A model generated the notes under the pieces. That model made no database searches and was not told the DNA's origin. It saw only the letters and a list, made by a program, of their open reading frames with translations. A DNA stretch of 64,000 nt, taken from positions 1 through 64,000 of the forward strand of contig NC_089245.1 in assembly GCF_000512585.2 (NCBI RefSeq), given 5' to 3'. This stretch comes from Kwoniella bestiolae CBS 10118 (lineage: Eukaryota; Basidiomycota; Tremellomycetes; Tremellales; Cryptococcaceae). Below, piece after piece: positions 9,488-22,592 of this stretch; position 1 is the stretch's first letter; every line of letters begins with the position of its first letter. The position numbers and the translations under genes are program-made.

Positions 9488-10985
9488 CTAATAAGGCATA
9501 ATACCTATCGCTTTCTTCGTGGCTTCGTTAATGCTGGGCGGGCCATAGGGATGCAAGATATTCCAATCGGCGAATTGGTCCTCCTTCAGGACGAAGTCCG
9601 TCGGATCGTGAGACTATCAAGCCGTCAGAAAAGTATCCTTCACTCGACAGTACAATCCCAGACGCTTACCGTCATGTAGCCTTTCTTAAATGCCTCGACC
9701 TTGCGCTCTCTTTGCTCCTCGCTCATGAACTGTGCCGGTTTATAGCATGTATCTGAAGCCGATGCGTCAGCCGCTGGATAGAAGAGCGAGCCATCCCGTG
9801 ACACTCACACACTGCCATACGCTTGTTGTCCAGCTCCGGATGGGCTCCATAGTGGACGGCGCGAGAATCCCACAAGACGAAATCACCTGGCGCCATCTCC
9901 GGTTTGACCCATTTACACCCTCTAGCGTAGAACCACTGGAGCGTCTCCTCGGTCCAATTGAACAGATCCCTCTTGATCCAGCCTCCTTCGGGCTACGTGA
10001 CTGTCAGACTTGTCAATCTTTTCGTCGACTCACTGGTGAATGCTCTTTGAAGTATTGGGCAAACAATGGCGCAGATCCACTGAGTACGGCGAGACCACCA
10101 TCACGAGGACCATTGGGCAGCTATGCTTGACTTCAGCATCTTGTACCTTGTAGCATAATGTATAGGATCCTCACCAAGTTGAGGAGACCTTGGATACAAT
10201 GCGCCCATGGGCGATAAGCACTCTGATCGGACTAGGACAAAGCTCAGCTGTAGTCTTTTACCCTCCTCCTCTGGAATTGACCTACATGCGGCCATGGTTC
10301 CTTTCCGTGATCAGCCTCATCTGGGGTAGGTATTGCAATCGTCCCTCCATCTGTGGCCTGTCAGCTGAGATGAATTGTCGCCATGGGGACAGACGCTTAC
10401 CGAATGATACTGTTAATTCATCTGTACCCCAAATCCGGGCGAATATCTCCCTTACGCCGGGTTCCGACTTGCAATCCCAAACGAATTGCGAATGCGCGAA
10501 AGAGAAGCTGTAATGGCCGCTTGTCAGACTTGTACCGTTGGTCTTCAAAGTCGCAGACTCACTGATCGAAAAGACCCCCATAGCGATGTTTTGGGATATT
10601 CGTGGATTTATACGTAGTCGGGTCATCCCGTTTGTAACCCATGTTGAAACCCTCAAGCCATTTCTCTCCTTCTTCCGCATATCTCAGCGCTCTTTCCTTC
10701 GGAACGGCTGCTTTCACCAACGCCCACTGCAAGATGGATCAGTAAGTCTAGGCAGAAAACGCGATTAAACTGACTTACGCCCTTATCATGTAGATCCCGT
10801 TGCCACTGCGGACTATCAGTTGTCAAAGCAGCCAGCTTCGGGCTAGGCTTATCAATGCCTAAAGGTCCTCGAGGATCATCCCAGAGATCTTGAGCTGGTG
10901 CCCACTGAACCACATTTCTTGCGAGCCGCGGTGTCTGGGTCCAAATTGAGGTTGTAAGTCTCCTGACGGCTCTCGTGACAAGCAT
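9488..10985 (-). CDS. Phytanoyl-CoA dioxygenase-like Fe(II)/2OG oxygenase
   Basis: Nine exons join in frame: 10985-10779, 10726-10563, 10507-10401, 10350-10286, 10231-10175, 10120-10034, 9992-9809, 9752-9670 and 9613-9488, giving 359 residues. All introns have GT..AG ends and most donors fit gtaagt/gtgagt. Joining exons 4 and 5 restores the iron motif HSD (residues 181-183). The distal His is in WDSRAVHYGA (about 276), and the Arg of NKRMAV (about 287) is a likely 2-oxoglutarate contact. The family hydroxylates small organic substrates in the cytosol or peroxisome; the substrate here is unknown. The next gene is a divergent Zn2Cys6 regulator, a common arrangement for a controlled catabolic enzyme. 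The exon model is strong because family motifs reappear only when the introns are removed. Confidence 0.85.
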
Positions 10986-12235
10986 CTTAGGTACAAATGT
11001 GAACGAATAATCTTACTCTCTACTTTGCTGCTTGGCAGCGCTCTCTCAGAGAACCTTGATATAGAAATTTGTTGGCAGCTTAACTAACATCATAGCTGCC
11101 TCGGTAAGCAGACTGCCGTGCGCGGGTGGTTGGTTGATTTGCACCACAAACTCCTGATTCCGCCGAACAGCGCGTCATATGCAGCTACGCGGAAGGAAAC
11201 CGGCCATAATCGTCATGCAGATGCCAATCAGAGTGCCATCCAGTCGTTCGAAGGATGAATGCACAGTGGGCTTTTCTGAACACTCGTTTCCAATGCCATT
11301 CACAGCTTCTGCGGTAAGTTGTTCGGCAGACTGTGGACCGATCCGTATGTAGCATTCTCGGCTGCAGTAATACCCGTACCATCTACTTCAGAGTGCATAT
11401 CAACCCCCCGGCATCAACTTCCTTGTCACAGCTCACGCCCTGCAAAACTGTTAAATGTATCTCCCTTTGTCGGTATCATCAACTCAGGTTCCGGAAATGG
11501 TTGTGTGAAGGGACGATCCTCACCTGAGCAGGAGTCCATTGAATCACTCAATATCCTTGGTTGCGTCCTCGGTTCTGCAATCTTAGGGGGTTTCCCATGA
11601 CCCATTGGCAAACCCACAAGAGGATTTGTTGCTCATCTGAAGGATATCATAAGAGGAAGCAGTCTCTAACACTTCGATGAAACTGGAGTATTGACAGTAA
11701 CGAGTCTCTTTGTTCATGTCAGCGGGAGAAAGTTTGCTGCATATGCTCGTCATCGATCTGAAACGTTAAATCGCAGCTGTCAAACGACGCAGGGGAAAGA
11801 TAGGTGTTCAAAACGCCAGATGAGGAAACGATAGGCACAAATTGTGTGTCTGGGCTGGAGTGCGATACATGGGATGTCTGAAGAATGATAATAAATTGCT
11901 TGCCTGCTCCTTTTACGTAAAGCACGGCTTTCATGGCAGACACGGAAGCATATTCGACCCCCGACCAATGTCATCGCTCCACTAACAATGAATCCTGCAA
12001 TTGTCCATTGCTCTGATTCGCTTTCTTCGATCTCATGACACCCATCATTAGACCGATTTTGAGAAGCATAACATTGGGTTACATCCCTTCAAGCCCTCTT
12101 GATACAGCGACAACCCCCTATGAAACTCAACTCCCAGCCATCGCTCGTCAACCTGCCTTACGCATCCCACAACAGGAACCGTATCGCCGACTATATGTGA
12201 TCACACCACTGGAGGCTACAAGTGAAATAGCGTCA
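10986..12235. other. Divergent intergenic region, no clear gene
   Basis: The region separates the oxygenase from the + strand regulator. Short frames occur on both strands. The one at 11722-11943 (- strand) has balanced composition and could be a terminal exon, but I see no family motif. An upstream ATG at 12035 is in frame with the regulator and would add 67 residues to it. Confidence 0.5.
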
Positions 12236-14977
12236 ATGACAGGAGATACGGACGAGGAAGATACGCTGCGCAAACGGAGTAGATCAAGCACGGCTTGTGA
12301 CCAGTGTCGTGAGCAGTCACAGCTACTCCTCCTCTTCCTGACCATCTGACAAAACCGACATACAGGCAGTCGCAAAGTCGCGTGTGATGCTCGTACACCT
12401 TGTCAGCGATGTACCACTGAAGGGAGAGAGTGTGTATATGGGTCAAAGGTACAGAAGACTCCGTTGACCCGAGCTCGCATGACGGAACTAGAGTTAAGGT
12501 AAGTGTCTGTTACCAAGGACGGGTGAACTGCCAAAAAATCATTGAATATCCATGCACAGGCTAGAAGTGCACGAGAAGCTTTGGTCTACGACTGCTTCTA
12601 AAGTCAGTCTGCAGCAAGCGGAAGATATGATTAAGAAGAATGGTCTCGAAAAGACCCTTGCGACCCTCAAGCTGGAGCAGAATGGTGCAAACATGGTGAG
12701 CACCCCTCTATCCTGAAGCCCCCAACCTAGCAGCAGTAAAGACTAGTTCTGATCCGTCGACATGTCATCCTTAGCCGCTAGACGAGATGACAATGATTCC
12801 TGCCTCAGTTAAGCCTCCCACAATGGATCAAATGGACCCTTCTGTTTACAACGACTCTGTGCTCTCTCACATCCCACGTCCGCCTATGAGCTCTTACAAT
12901 GATCCCAATCTTTCCAGGACTCATGATGACGATATACCGCGTACTCGTGCAACTTCGCCTTTGACCTTTCTGCCTCTGAAGTCTGCATACCATCTTTACC
13001 AACATGATGAGCCCTATGTAGACGACTACTCCTGGCAGGAGGGCGCTTCCACAGGAGAAGGTGACCGAGGGGTACTTGATGGGATGGGCGGAGAGCCAGC
13101 GTCTATCTTGCACCGAGGCAGTTCCTTCGTCGGCTTGTCAGCGAGTGCGACGTTCCTTCATGCTATCGAGCAGCTGGTGTCGCGTCGGAGGGATACCAAT
13201 GGGAGCAGTGTCGGCTCTTTATTTCCGCTCGCGGGTCCATCGACCGGGAGCAGTCATCGTGGATTCGCGTCGCCTTTCGGGAATAGCCTTATCGATGGTC
13301 GGCACAAACAGGTCAAGGATCAGGCTGATCCTAGGCGGATGGTCGTGCCTCGTTGGGCAGATGTCAAAGGTCTTGTTGACAGCTACTTTCGTTACTTCCG
13401 TAAGTATCGTTTTTTTTCCTCTCGATGATGCCGTGAGTGCTAAGTTCCTCTTTTCGGCTAAGATCATATGAGTCCACTGGTCCACGAACCGACAATACGA
13501 GCTCAATTGACTGGTGCCCTCCCGATACCTTCGGGAGCTGGTTCAACCATTCTGCTCAATATGATCTTTGCTCTGGGAGAATACGACAAGGCTGAGGCTT
13601 CCGATTCTCCGCAAGGCGAAGTCTACTATCGAAGAGCTAGGGATGCCTTACAGACCAGCTGGCTTGAGGAGGGTAATCTGGAACTCATTCAAGGTCTGGC
13701 TATTATGGCCATCTATCTTCAGCAAACGAATCATCCAAATGCCGGTTACTTGTGTCTGGGGTCAGCAATCCGCATGGCAATCGCACTCGGCCTGCATATG
13801 CCTCCAGCTCCAACCAGGACCCGCACCAGTTCCGACGCTTCCACCCAATCATTGGCATTCCGTAAAGAGCTCCGTGTTCGTGTCTGGTGGTCGATTGTTG
13901 GGCTTGAGATCGGATGCGCCATTACACTCGGTCGACCGAGTGCTGTTGCACATGCCGAGCTGGCTTCGTGTGTTTTCCCAATCAACTGTGACGATGAAAG
14001 CTTCACAGTCTCCTCCTTGGATCCCCCAACCGATTCCCCTCATCCAACTGTTTATTCTGCTCTCAACGTGCAATGTCATCTTGCTAAGGCAGTCTGCCAA
14101 GTATACGATAGGATACTCCACTGCGATCGGCCACCTACAATCGAACAGATACGCTGGTGCGACAAGCGTATTGTGGAAGCCTTTGAGACGGTGCCTCAAA
14201 GTATCCGAGGGCAACCCACCTTGGGTCCCAATCGATTGGCACTCGCCGTGCAGATGTGGCGTATGCGAGACCATCGAGCCATCTTATATCGGCCTGTTAT
14301 GTTAGCGGCGGCCTTTGCATCTTGGCAATACCGTATTTTTGACCCTAATGTCGAAGAGTGTGTAGAGTGAGTGGCCGCTTTTTGTAAACGGTCGCGACAG
14401 GTTCCCTGGTACTAACCTGTCCTTTCAGGGCTTGCCGAAGACTTTCTATCGATAATCTAAACGATATCAGCCATTTCGTTCACACTGAACCTCAACCACG
14501 GCAAAGAGGAGCGGAGTGGTATATCCTGTACTTCGGCTTTCAATCGGCCCTCACTCTCGTCCTGTCCATCATTTGGGAGCCTCATGATAGATCGGCACCG
14601 GTGTGGCGAGAAACGCTTGATATGTCAATCCGACTGTTCCGCTCGCTCAGATCGATGCAACCAGTAAGTTACAGATGTCAGCGGTCGAATTTAGCACTGA
14701 TGTACGAGTGTCTGACTAGATGGCAGATGGCTACGCTGATAGGCTCGAAGATTTAATCCAAACCAGCGTAAGCGAAACGCAAACAGATGTCGCTGAACCA
14801 ACCGAGACCACGTTTCAGCCCAACAGTACTGCAGATCTCGACTTGCAATCCATCGATTGGTCTGGCTTATTCGATTCCGTCTACAATTACAGTGAGCTAA
14901 TGACGGGGAACGACGCGGATCCTCATACCGCAGGAGAACTATCTGACTGCGTTGATTGGAACTTGCAAGGCTCGTGA
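12236..14977 (+). CDS. Zn2Cys6 transcription factor, paralogue 1
   Basis: Seven exons: 12236-12308, 12366-12498, 12560-12695, 12775-13399, 13463-14366, 14429-14663 and 14720-14977, giving 787 residues from the ATG at 12236. The first intron splits the zinc cluster; joined, it reads CX2C-X6-C-X5-C-X2-C-X6-C, followed by TRARMTELE and a coiled-coil-like linker. The middle region holds a Fungal_trans domain with HHMSPLVHEPTIRAQ, RVWWSIVGLEIGCAI and the GRPSA motif. The C-terminus is acidic. Gal4-type factors of this class control nearby catabolic genes. The gene closely resembles the regulator at 33709-36509 in exon plan and sequence: HEPTIRAQL-GALPI, NAGYLCLG-AIRMA-ALGLH and INCDDE all recur. 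The start is chosen because the paralogue begins with the same MxGD pattern. An in-frame ATG at 12035 is the alternative. Confidence 0.88.
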
Positions 14978-15027
14978 CTAGTGATACAAGGTACATGCAT
15001 GCAATAAACGCATCTGCGAGGACTGAT

Positions 15028-16886
15028 TTAGTATGACTGAAACCCCAAAATCTCGTTGGCCCGTTGCGCAAGTGCGACCTGGACATCGTTGCCCTTTACT
15101 GGGAAAGGCTTGAAGCCGAGAGCCAATCTGCCCTCTTCTGAGGCAATGTCCTTGACAGAGCCTCTGCCTCTAAAAGCATACTCTCCACTACCGCCGGGGA
15201 AGTCGGGAGGCGGTGTACCAGCACGCAGCGCGTCCCGCTGCCTTGATATGTATTTCTAGTACATCTTGGTCAGTCCCACTCGATCGTCTGTAAGAGAAGA
15301 CTACTCACAATGTTTCCCTCAGTCAAAGGAGTCGAAGGTATGTAGAAGACGCAAGCGTCATTTGGACCAAGATTGTCATTTTCCGTCCCATGGATAGTAT
15401 CGGTGCTCCAGAACACAGTATCTCCCGGCTCAACGACAGGATACGGTATCATGGTTTCCTCCAACCTCAAATGGGGATGATAGCCGGGGGTGTGCTCTTG
15501 AGCTGTTCCTGGGTTAGCTCCGTGTAGGATTGTATCGCCGTTCTACCACGAGTCATGTCAGCACCCGCATACTCAGATTCTATTCTGCTCCAGGCTACGT
15601 ACTGGTTCTTCCGGACTGAATTTCCACCCGTCAAGGGAGCTGGCCCGTGTGGGCTGGAAGAAAGGTCGAAGCAGCCAGTATGCTGTCGAGGGACCGAGGA
15701 TGGGATGTGTGACGAGAGTTCCCTGGTGAGGACCGTGCTCAGAGAGACCGAGCCAGCCTTGGAAGGTACGGAAAACACTCGAACCGCCCGCTCCTATTGA
15801 TGACACTTCAGCCCTGTGGAAGCCACGGGACCAAGGACTCACCATTATACATGTCCATCACCGCTTCGATTCGTCCAGTCAAATCCCAGGGGTCGAATTC
15901 CCTCCACTTTCCTTCAAAAATTTTTCGGTAGACCGAGTTGTACGCCTTGTCTTCCCATCTTTCTACACTACCAGCATCAACGTGAGGGGTCAACGCGAAA
16001 TGCTTGTCTCCAGGCGGTCGGATCTGAATTCGATCGCAGTATGCCAGCGGAATAGATAGATCGACTACTCGAGAGGTCAATACACCTTATTCGTTGCATT
16101 TTGAGTACAGGTCACTTACCCTTTTGACCTGGAGCCGCCTTGAACATCTGGTTCATGAACGCTTGCGTGCGGAGCATATTGGGATCGGTTCTGGCCTGGA
16201 GAAGCGTGCACTCTCGCGTTGAGTAAAGACGTCTCCTTTCGATACGTATCGATGGGCTTCCCACTCACTTTTATCTGAGAAGGAGACCAGTAGGTCTCAT
16301 AGACGACTTTCTTTTTGGCATCGGTGGGAAAACCTGAGTGAGGATTGCCCTCGAGGTATTCCCGGCAGTCTGCCAGCAACTTTTCCGTCTTACTTCGGTC
16401 CATCACGCCGCGTACTACGGCAACTCCAGTCCTACGGACATCAGCGATGACCGATTCCGGTACTGTCCCATTTGCGATATCGCTGAATCGGATAACAGGT
16501 ATTATCTGAACAACGATCCCAGTCAGCTTGATTGATCGTGTTTGTACCAATGTTCTCACCTTCTCCCGTTTCGATGCTACTTCATCGGTTCTCTCCTTCA
16601 GATGCTCAATCAAGTCGTCCCACGACTTCTGAATCGCCTCCTCCCGTCCCTTCGTGAGGTTCTGCTTGAGTATCCGATATCTGTCAGGCAGAGGGTTGCT
16701 CTTCTTTCCGGAAAACGAAGTGAATGCGTGACTGATGTTCCCTTCTCTTTTACCTCGTTTGTCCATCGCAACTTCCGTCGCCATTTGGCGTGTGATTTGA
16801 CCCATTCCTTTGCCAACACATGCTCCCCGAATATATGTGGGGCATGATGCGCATTTAGTGGTGATTTTGGTCGAGTAGGACATCAC
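15028..16886 (-). CDS. DUF1479 family Fe(II)/2OG-type oxygenase
   Basis: Seven exons: 16886-16560, 16505-16269, 16195-16120, 16064-15843, 15793-15603, 15542-15309 and 15255-15028, totalling 504 residues. The first intron is 54 nt with no stop, so reading through it is possible. The protein matches the DUF1479 (YbiU-like) family: RRTGVAVVRGVM, ETYWSPSQ, CDRIQIRPPGD, the iron motif HVD in LTPHVDAGSVERW, FQGWLGLSEHGP, and the distal His in WSTDTIHGTEN. This family is frequent in fungal catabolic clusters, but the reaction is not established. The gene converges on the upstream regulator, only about 50 bp separating their stop codons. A TATA box lies 80 bp upstream. Two alternative AG acceptors three bases apart occur near 16064. 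Confidence 0.85.
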
Positions 16887-16966
16887 TGTTGGTTACAATC
16901 GCGGTGCGGATACAAAGAGCTTCGGACAGCGGAGAACAGAGGCAAAAAGTGCTGCTATTGCATGGC

Positions 16967-16972
16967 TTTATA
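16967..16972 (-). promoter_or_regulatory. TATA box of the DUF1479 gene
   Basis: TATAAA reads on the minus strand 80 bp upstream of the start codon at 16886. Confidence 0.5.
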
Positions 16973-19260
16973 GGGGTAAGAAGTAGACGTCGTCTGGTAT
17001 TCTGTTGAATCCAGCACGGTTGAAGGCTACAGATTGCTCCTCAACTGATGATCGGCTGAACTGCTGAATACGGTGCTGGTAGCTTAGCAGGACTGCGCCA
17101 GAGAACAGCTCGGCAATTGTCGCCCGGGCCAAAGTCGTGGCGGCCTATTGGAATCCGAGTCCGCTTCTGCGACTATCTAGAGCGTATGACCGGGAAAAGC
17201 ACTGTAAATCGGACTCTCGATGAATCAATCGAGATATCTGAGTGTCCCGATGCTTGTTGAGCCGTCAGTGTCAAGCATACCCCAATACGGGCAGTACTGA
17301 TCAGGCAGAAAAACCTACAGGTGATGCCTATCCAACAAGACCCAGGAACGAGGGGTACGCTCCATATGTAGCATGTATCCTGTTATATCTATGAGAGACA
17401 GGCTGTGACACATTACCTTACAGCACTGGATATAGGTACTCTACTTAGCACATGATAAAACTACCCAGTGTTAAGGGGAAAACGCGGTTGAGTACCATGC
17501 AAGATCATCGATCAGTTGATGTTCAGTGCGCTAAGCCAGGAATGCCTAGGGTTGTGCGGATCGTTGTTTACCTCTTGCTCGGCAACTCGGTTTGTAGAAC
17601 GTTGTATGAGGGTTCGCGCATCGTCGATAGTCGATACTCCATGACCTCATGAGGAACAGACATATTTGTGGGTTGGATCTGAAGATAACAAATATACTCG
17701 CAGAATCTCGTCGTACCTGGCTCATCAACAGCTACATGGCGTCGAGATGCTTGTGAAGACGTCCATGGAAAGATATAGTGCCCCTTACTTCAAGCAGCAC
17801 TCTAACACAGTGGTCCTACGGAACATTCTCTACAAGCAACAGATAGAAGCATCAGCCAAGACAGATTGTTTCACTTATCACACCCTCGTTCTGCCACACA
17901 ACACAAATCGTCAGAAAGGCCGATGTCATAGCTGTGAGCTCAATCAGTCCCTTCTTGCAGAAGTGTACTTCTAGCTCGCTACTGGTCCAAAGCGTCTTTC
18001 TGATGCATCAAGCGTCCCTGCAAAAACTCGAATACCCGACCGATACGCAATGTCTCCCCTCAACAGTGGCGTAACCCACAACCAATCGTAGTATTTTACC
18101 AAGAAGACTAGGCGAAAGCACCTTGTGCACAGCGTTGACCGAGCTGAGAGGCAGAATTTCACCCCGCGTGATAGCCATCTCTATCAAGAATGGTCGCAAA
18201 CGCTTACGTGTTGCAGGCGCTATGTTTGTGAATCTGATGCAATCGCTCGTATGTTGTACGTGGAATCTGCAAGATAATCATACAGCCGCGATCGTAAAAC
18301 ACACTGTAGGAAATTGGCGACATCAGTCTGATCATGGTCGTTTATGCACATCCTTTTGTCGAGAGAGGTGATCAGCTATCCACTGATCCGTACTAATATC
18401 ATAGCGTCTGGCGCCAAATGAGCCGGGGGTTTTGACGAGAGAGCTAAGCGACGATGGTGAAGCAGACGTGGTGCAGTGATGGTCAAAATCAGTGAGTGGG
18501 GTATATGGCGTGTGACTATCAGGAGTCGTCGCTGTGCATAGGTGACAGGGACGGACCTTGTACCAATGTCTGTGACAATAGAGCTTCAGGATTTGAAAGA
18601 GCCCATCCATTCTGTATCATCCTCTTCAAGAGGGCTCCTTTACACTGGTAATCCTTTTTCAATCGATTGCCCCCTGAGCCCCCCCCCCCCCCTTCGTCCG
18701 CTCCTCCATCATCAGGAAGCATGTAGGCAATGACGCTCCTATCCTCGGACGGGTGACGATGGTATCGCAAGGTGCCAACTTGTTTTTTCTTTTCTTTTCT
18801 TTTTTTGAAATCACTCTGACGACTCCTCTTACAGCACCATTTGTAATCGGACATCTCTTTCAGCTTGGAGAACTACTTGCTGGCATACGGATCCGGGTAT
18901 GCTCAATCGGTCGGAACGCAGAAATGCAAACGTGTTTGAGTGACACTCCGATGTGAACATTCAAGTAGCGAATTGCAAATTCGGTTAATTCGTCTGCATC
19001 ATACACCGGTGGAACGTCGGAAGACTGTGATCCGATGGCAAAGCGTATGCAAAACTCGTTTCTTCCGGCAGCTTTAGGTCATCAGGTGATCGAGATCATG
19101 CAAGATACAGCGCCACCTATAGCAATCGTGCCCAATACACCAGCCCCATGAATTACTACGTGACTTCCTCCATGTAGCTTGGAGCTCCATCACAACTCCA
19201 TGGAACATGAGTCCGGGGCTCATTCATCCGGAGGATTGAGGCGAAGTATTCAGATGCAGG

Positions 19261-19268
19261 TATATAAA
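19261..19268 (+). promoter_or_regulatory. TATA box of the sugar porter
   Basis: TATATAAA lies 80 bp upstream of the ATG at 19348. Confidence 0.55.
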
Positions 19269-19347
19269 GTGGGCCAAAAGCTTTGTAATTTGATTGAACT
19301 TGAGTCCCCTCACAAGCGAAGTTCAAATCAAATCTCACCTTGACAAC

Positions 19348-21576
19348 ATGGAGTACAAAGCAACACTACACGATTCCGCAATCGAACAAACCGACGTCAA
19401 AGGAGAAGTTGCCCACCTTGAAGGCGACGCATCCACAAATGTCCAAGTCGGCGAAGTCTTAGAGACCAGATATGCGGGTGAGCGAATTCCAGCTATCTTG
19501 TTCAAATGCTGACCGTTGCTGACATAATATATAAGCCCTTGGCAGATGGGCAGTAGTCAAGGTATTCTGGAAGGCTATGCTGTACTGCATGGTCTTGAAT
19601 TGGGCTGCGCTCAACGACGGAGTGAGTATGAGATATCACGGGCATCTTCGGATCCGCTTGACAACGCTCAAACATCGTTCACCAGTTTCAACAACAAATC
19701 CCGGGTAACGTCATTCCTATGCAAGCTTTTATCAACGTCATGGCCGACACAGTCATCGATGGGAAGCCTGCTGTCAGCGCCAAGGTCGTCTCGTACTGGC
19801 AAGGTTTTGCAGAAATGTCTAAAACCTTGGGCATGTTCACCGGAGGGTGGTTTGCCAACAAATTTGGTCGAAAGTAAGTCATCAAGACCATACATTCCCA
19901 GTGCTCCGCTGACGTCGATTATCACTTAGACCGGCTCTGATCGGTGCTATTGTTGTCCTTTTGGCGGGATCTATTTGCGAGATCACCGCACACAATTGGC
20001 AATCCTGGCTGGCTGCTGCCATCGTCGTCCGCCTGGGAGTTGGACTCGCCCAATCTATCCTTATCACATATGTTTCAGAAATTTCACCTTTCCAGATCAG
20101 AGGAGTCATGATCGGCGCCTACCAATTGTTCATCGCCTTCGGCCAACTTATCTCGTCAATTGCCACTCAATTGATCGATGTCCATCAGCCTACTAAATGG
20201 AGACCTCTCATTGGTCTAGAGTTCATATTCACCGGTGTAAGTCAGACCAGAATCCAGCTCATAAATCCCTTGATTGACTATGGTAAGCGTAGATCTTGTG
20301 CATCCTCATTTGGTTTGTGCCAGAATCTCATCTTCACCATGCGAGAAAAGGTGATCATGAGAAGGCAAAACGATCTATGTTGAGATTATATGGCAACATA
20401 CCCGATTATGATGTCGTGAGTCACCTTCTTAATCATCAAATTGACAACACATTGCTGAGTATCTCGGACACCAGGAATACGAATATCGAGTGGTACAGCA
20501 CGGTATTGAGAGCGAGAGAGAGCTCAGTGCGGCTTCCAAAAGCGCCTCGTACACTGAAATCTTCCGCGGTCTCAACTGGAGGCGAACTCTGGCGGGATGC
20601 GTGGGTATCTGTAGTCAATGGACCGCTGGGGCTCCCATCATCTTCGGGTATAGCACATACTTTTTCAAAGTCGCCAACCTCGGCACTGACCCATTTCTCA
20701 TCACTATCATCACGTGGGTGTCAAGGCTATATCACTCCGCTGAGACATAGTGGGCTAATCATGGGTTTTCTTCTCGTTGTCAGGTTTGTACTTCTTATCG
20801 TATCGATCTCTTGCTCATTGGTCGCTTGCGAGTACATCGGTCGTCGACCTTTACTAGTTGGGTAAGTTATCAGTTCTCCAAGAAATGACAGAAAGGCCTG
20901 CGCTGACCCTCAAGTGTGTTTTCACTGCAGAGGATGCTTCATGATGTTGTTGTTCTGTATCGGCCTCGCTTCGACCGGTTTTGGACACGGTGAAGCTTCC
21001 GGAAAAGCCGCAGTCGCTTGCCTTTTGCTCTGGGTGTTGTGTTACGGCGCATCTGCTGGACCAATCGGCTACGTTGCCGCTGGGGAGACCTCGACCCCTC
21101 GGCTTCGAGCTCAGACTACATCCTTCAACTTGGGATGCTACGGTCTCGGATTGTGAGTTCTTCCCCTCAGACAGGGGGTTCAAGTTGCTAATCTCGCCTT
21201 AAAATTATCAACATAGTGTTGTGTTCCAGTGGAGTGTCTCGTACATGATCAGTCCGGATTCGGGAAATATGGGCGTGAAAGCTATTTACGTGTGGGCAGG
21301 TATGCTGGTTCCCACGGTGGTTCTTCTATACTTGTTCTACCCTGAGGTAAGCGACTTACATCCAAACAGCCGGGCGGTATCATTGACGAGTATAGCTGAT
21401 TGGTTCCAATTCCTCAGACTTATGGTAGGACCTATTGGGAGCTCGACGAGCTATACGAGAGGAAGATTCCCGCTTGGAGATTTAAGGATACTCCGACCCT
21501 ATCAGACCAGAGTGGCCGCAAGAACAAAGCTCTCATGTCTCGTCATGCAGAGCAGAACGCTCATGCACACTCATAG
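19348..21576 (+). CDS. MFS sugar porter, alpha-glucoside/hexose type
   Basis: Ten exons: 19348-19477, 19536-19621, 19686-19873, 19930-20236, 20293-20415, 20475-20713, 20784-20861, 20931-21152, 21217-21346 and 21418-21576, encoding 553 residues. After a hydrophilic N-terminus come NWAALNDGFQQQIPGNV, the GRK signature of loop 2-3, VSEISPFQIRGVM, QWTAGAPIIFGYST, EYIGRRPLL and the C-terminal PETYGRTYWELDELYE. Twelve membrane helices are expected in the plasma membrane, acting as a proton symporter or facilitator. The PESPRW motif after helix 6 reads PESHLHHARKG. The LDELYE tail resembles fungal alpha-glucoside porters, but the substrate cannot be set from sequence alone. Its neighbours (polyol dehydrogenase, second porter, kinase) suggest carbohydrate use. 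Confidence 0.9.
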
Positions 21577-22185
21577 CCGAGTTGACTATTGTTCAAAGCT
21601 CCCTGTCAACAAGGGACTCGAGTTTTTGCGGGATTTGGCGTAAAACGGAAAAGACGTGTATTAGCATAACGGGAAATTGCAATCAAGATAGCGTGGGCAG
21701 AGTGTTTAACACAGGGAAATCGATGAGGAGATGAAGTTGGCTTTTCATATAACTTTCCATAGCGGTCTACACTTGAGATGCATGATTGTATCCCAACGAA
21801 TATGGTCATCCTTGTCAGATGTCGAGAAACGGCGAATTTAGCACACACAGACGATGAGCCTGACACAGCAACAGATTCATTGCTGCAGCCGCGTGGATGA
21901 GAGCCGCATCCAAGAGGATAAGTGCTCATTCGGATTCCGTCCACTATCCTACAATCGACTCCGCTCATCAAAAATCATTACCAACACAAAATCAGCGAAG
22001 AGAGGGTAGTGAAACTCGAAAAGAGTCGAGAGCGGCAGGATGAAGTGTTTCTTTGAGTTGCTTCCGGAAGGGAAGATCAGACGGATATCCGTGTGCTGGA
22101 AACATTACGAAGGAGAAGGACGCAGCCGAGGGTGGTGGCTTTCACTAAAGTTCTGAGCTTCTTTCTTCTCCATGACTCGTCCGCC

Positions 22186-22592
22186 TTACCCCATGACGAA
22201 CTTGTTGACCTTGAGCAACGCCTTGACCGGGCTAGGTTGGTTCTTCATCCAACCAAGCTGCTCGATCGTTTGGCCTGTGAAATAACAGAAAGGCTGACGG
22301 GAAGGTGGACATGTCCAAGAGCAGTACACATTGGGTGTCGATTCGGTCTTAACGTCTGGAAGGCCTAATTTACATCGAAGAAAGGCGCCTTGAATGATGA
22401 GTGAGTCCATATGTGATGGTTGTTCGGGGCAAAAAGCATATAATCCATATAATCCTGGTGACAGTGGGTTCCGTCATTGCTAATATCGCCGCAACCGTTG
22501 GAGCGCAGCTGTTGAGCTGCAGAGACGCAGTGGGACGTTGAACCGCTGACCGTAATATTAAGGTGTGACAGCAATTTCCCATTTATCAACAT
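22186..22592 (-). pseudogene. Possible frameshifted small Cys-containing protein
   Basis: On the minus strand, 22592-22370 reads as a well-composed peptide with several cysteines and an NIT glycosylation site. It stops at TAG just as a second frame (to 22186) continues with similar character, including CSWTCPPSRQPFCYFTG. A single missing base near 22372 would explain the break. An intron or two unrelated frames are the alternatives. No family is recognised. The rest of the 21577-23289 interval shows no other supported gene. Confidence 0.3.

Larger units (their letters stand above)
16887..19347. other. 2.5-kb intergenic region
   Basis: No gene is recognised. It serves as the upstream region of the DUF1479 gene on the left and the sugar porter on the right. 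A run of 14-15 C lies at about 18679-18692 and a T/C-rich tract at about 18780-18805. Coding-like fragments on the minus strand at about 17971-18260 do not join into a recognisable protein and may be relics. Confidence 0.5.

Noticed and set aside
18332..18854. Two overlapping minus-strand frames
   Set aside because: Biased composition around the C run and T/C tract, no splice-consistent extension and no domain motifs.
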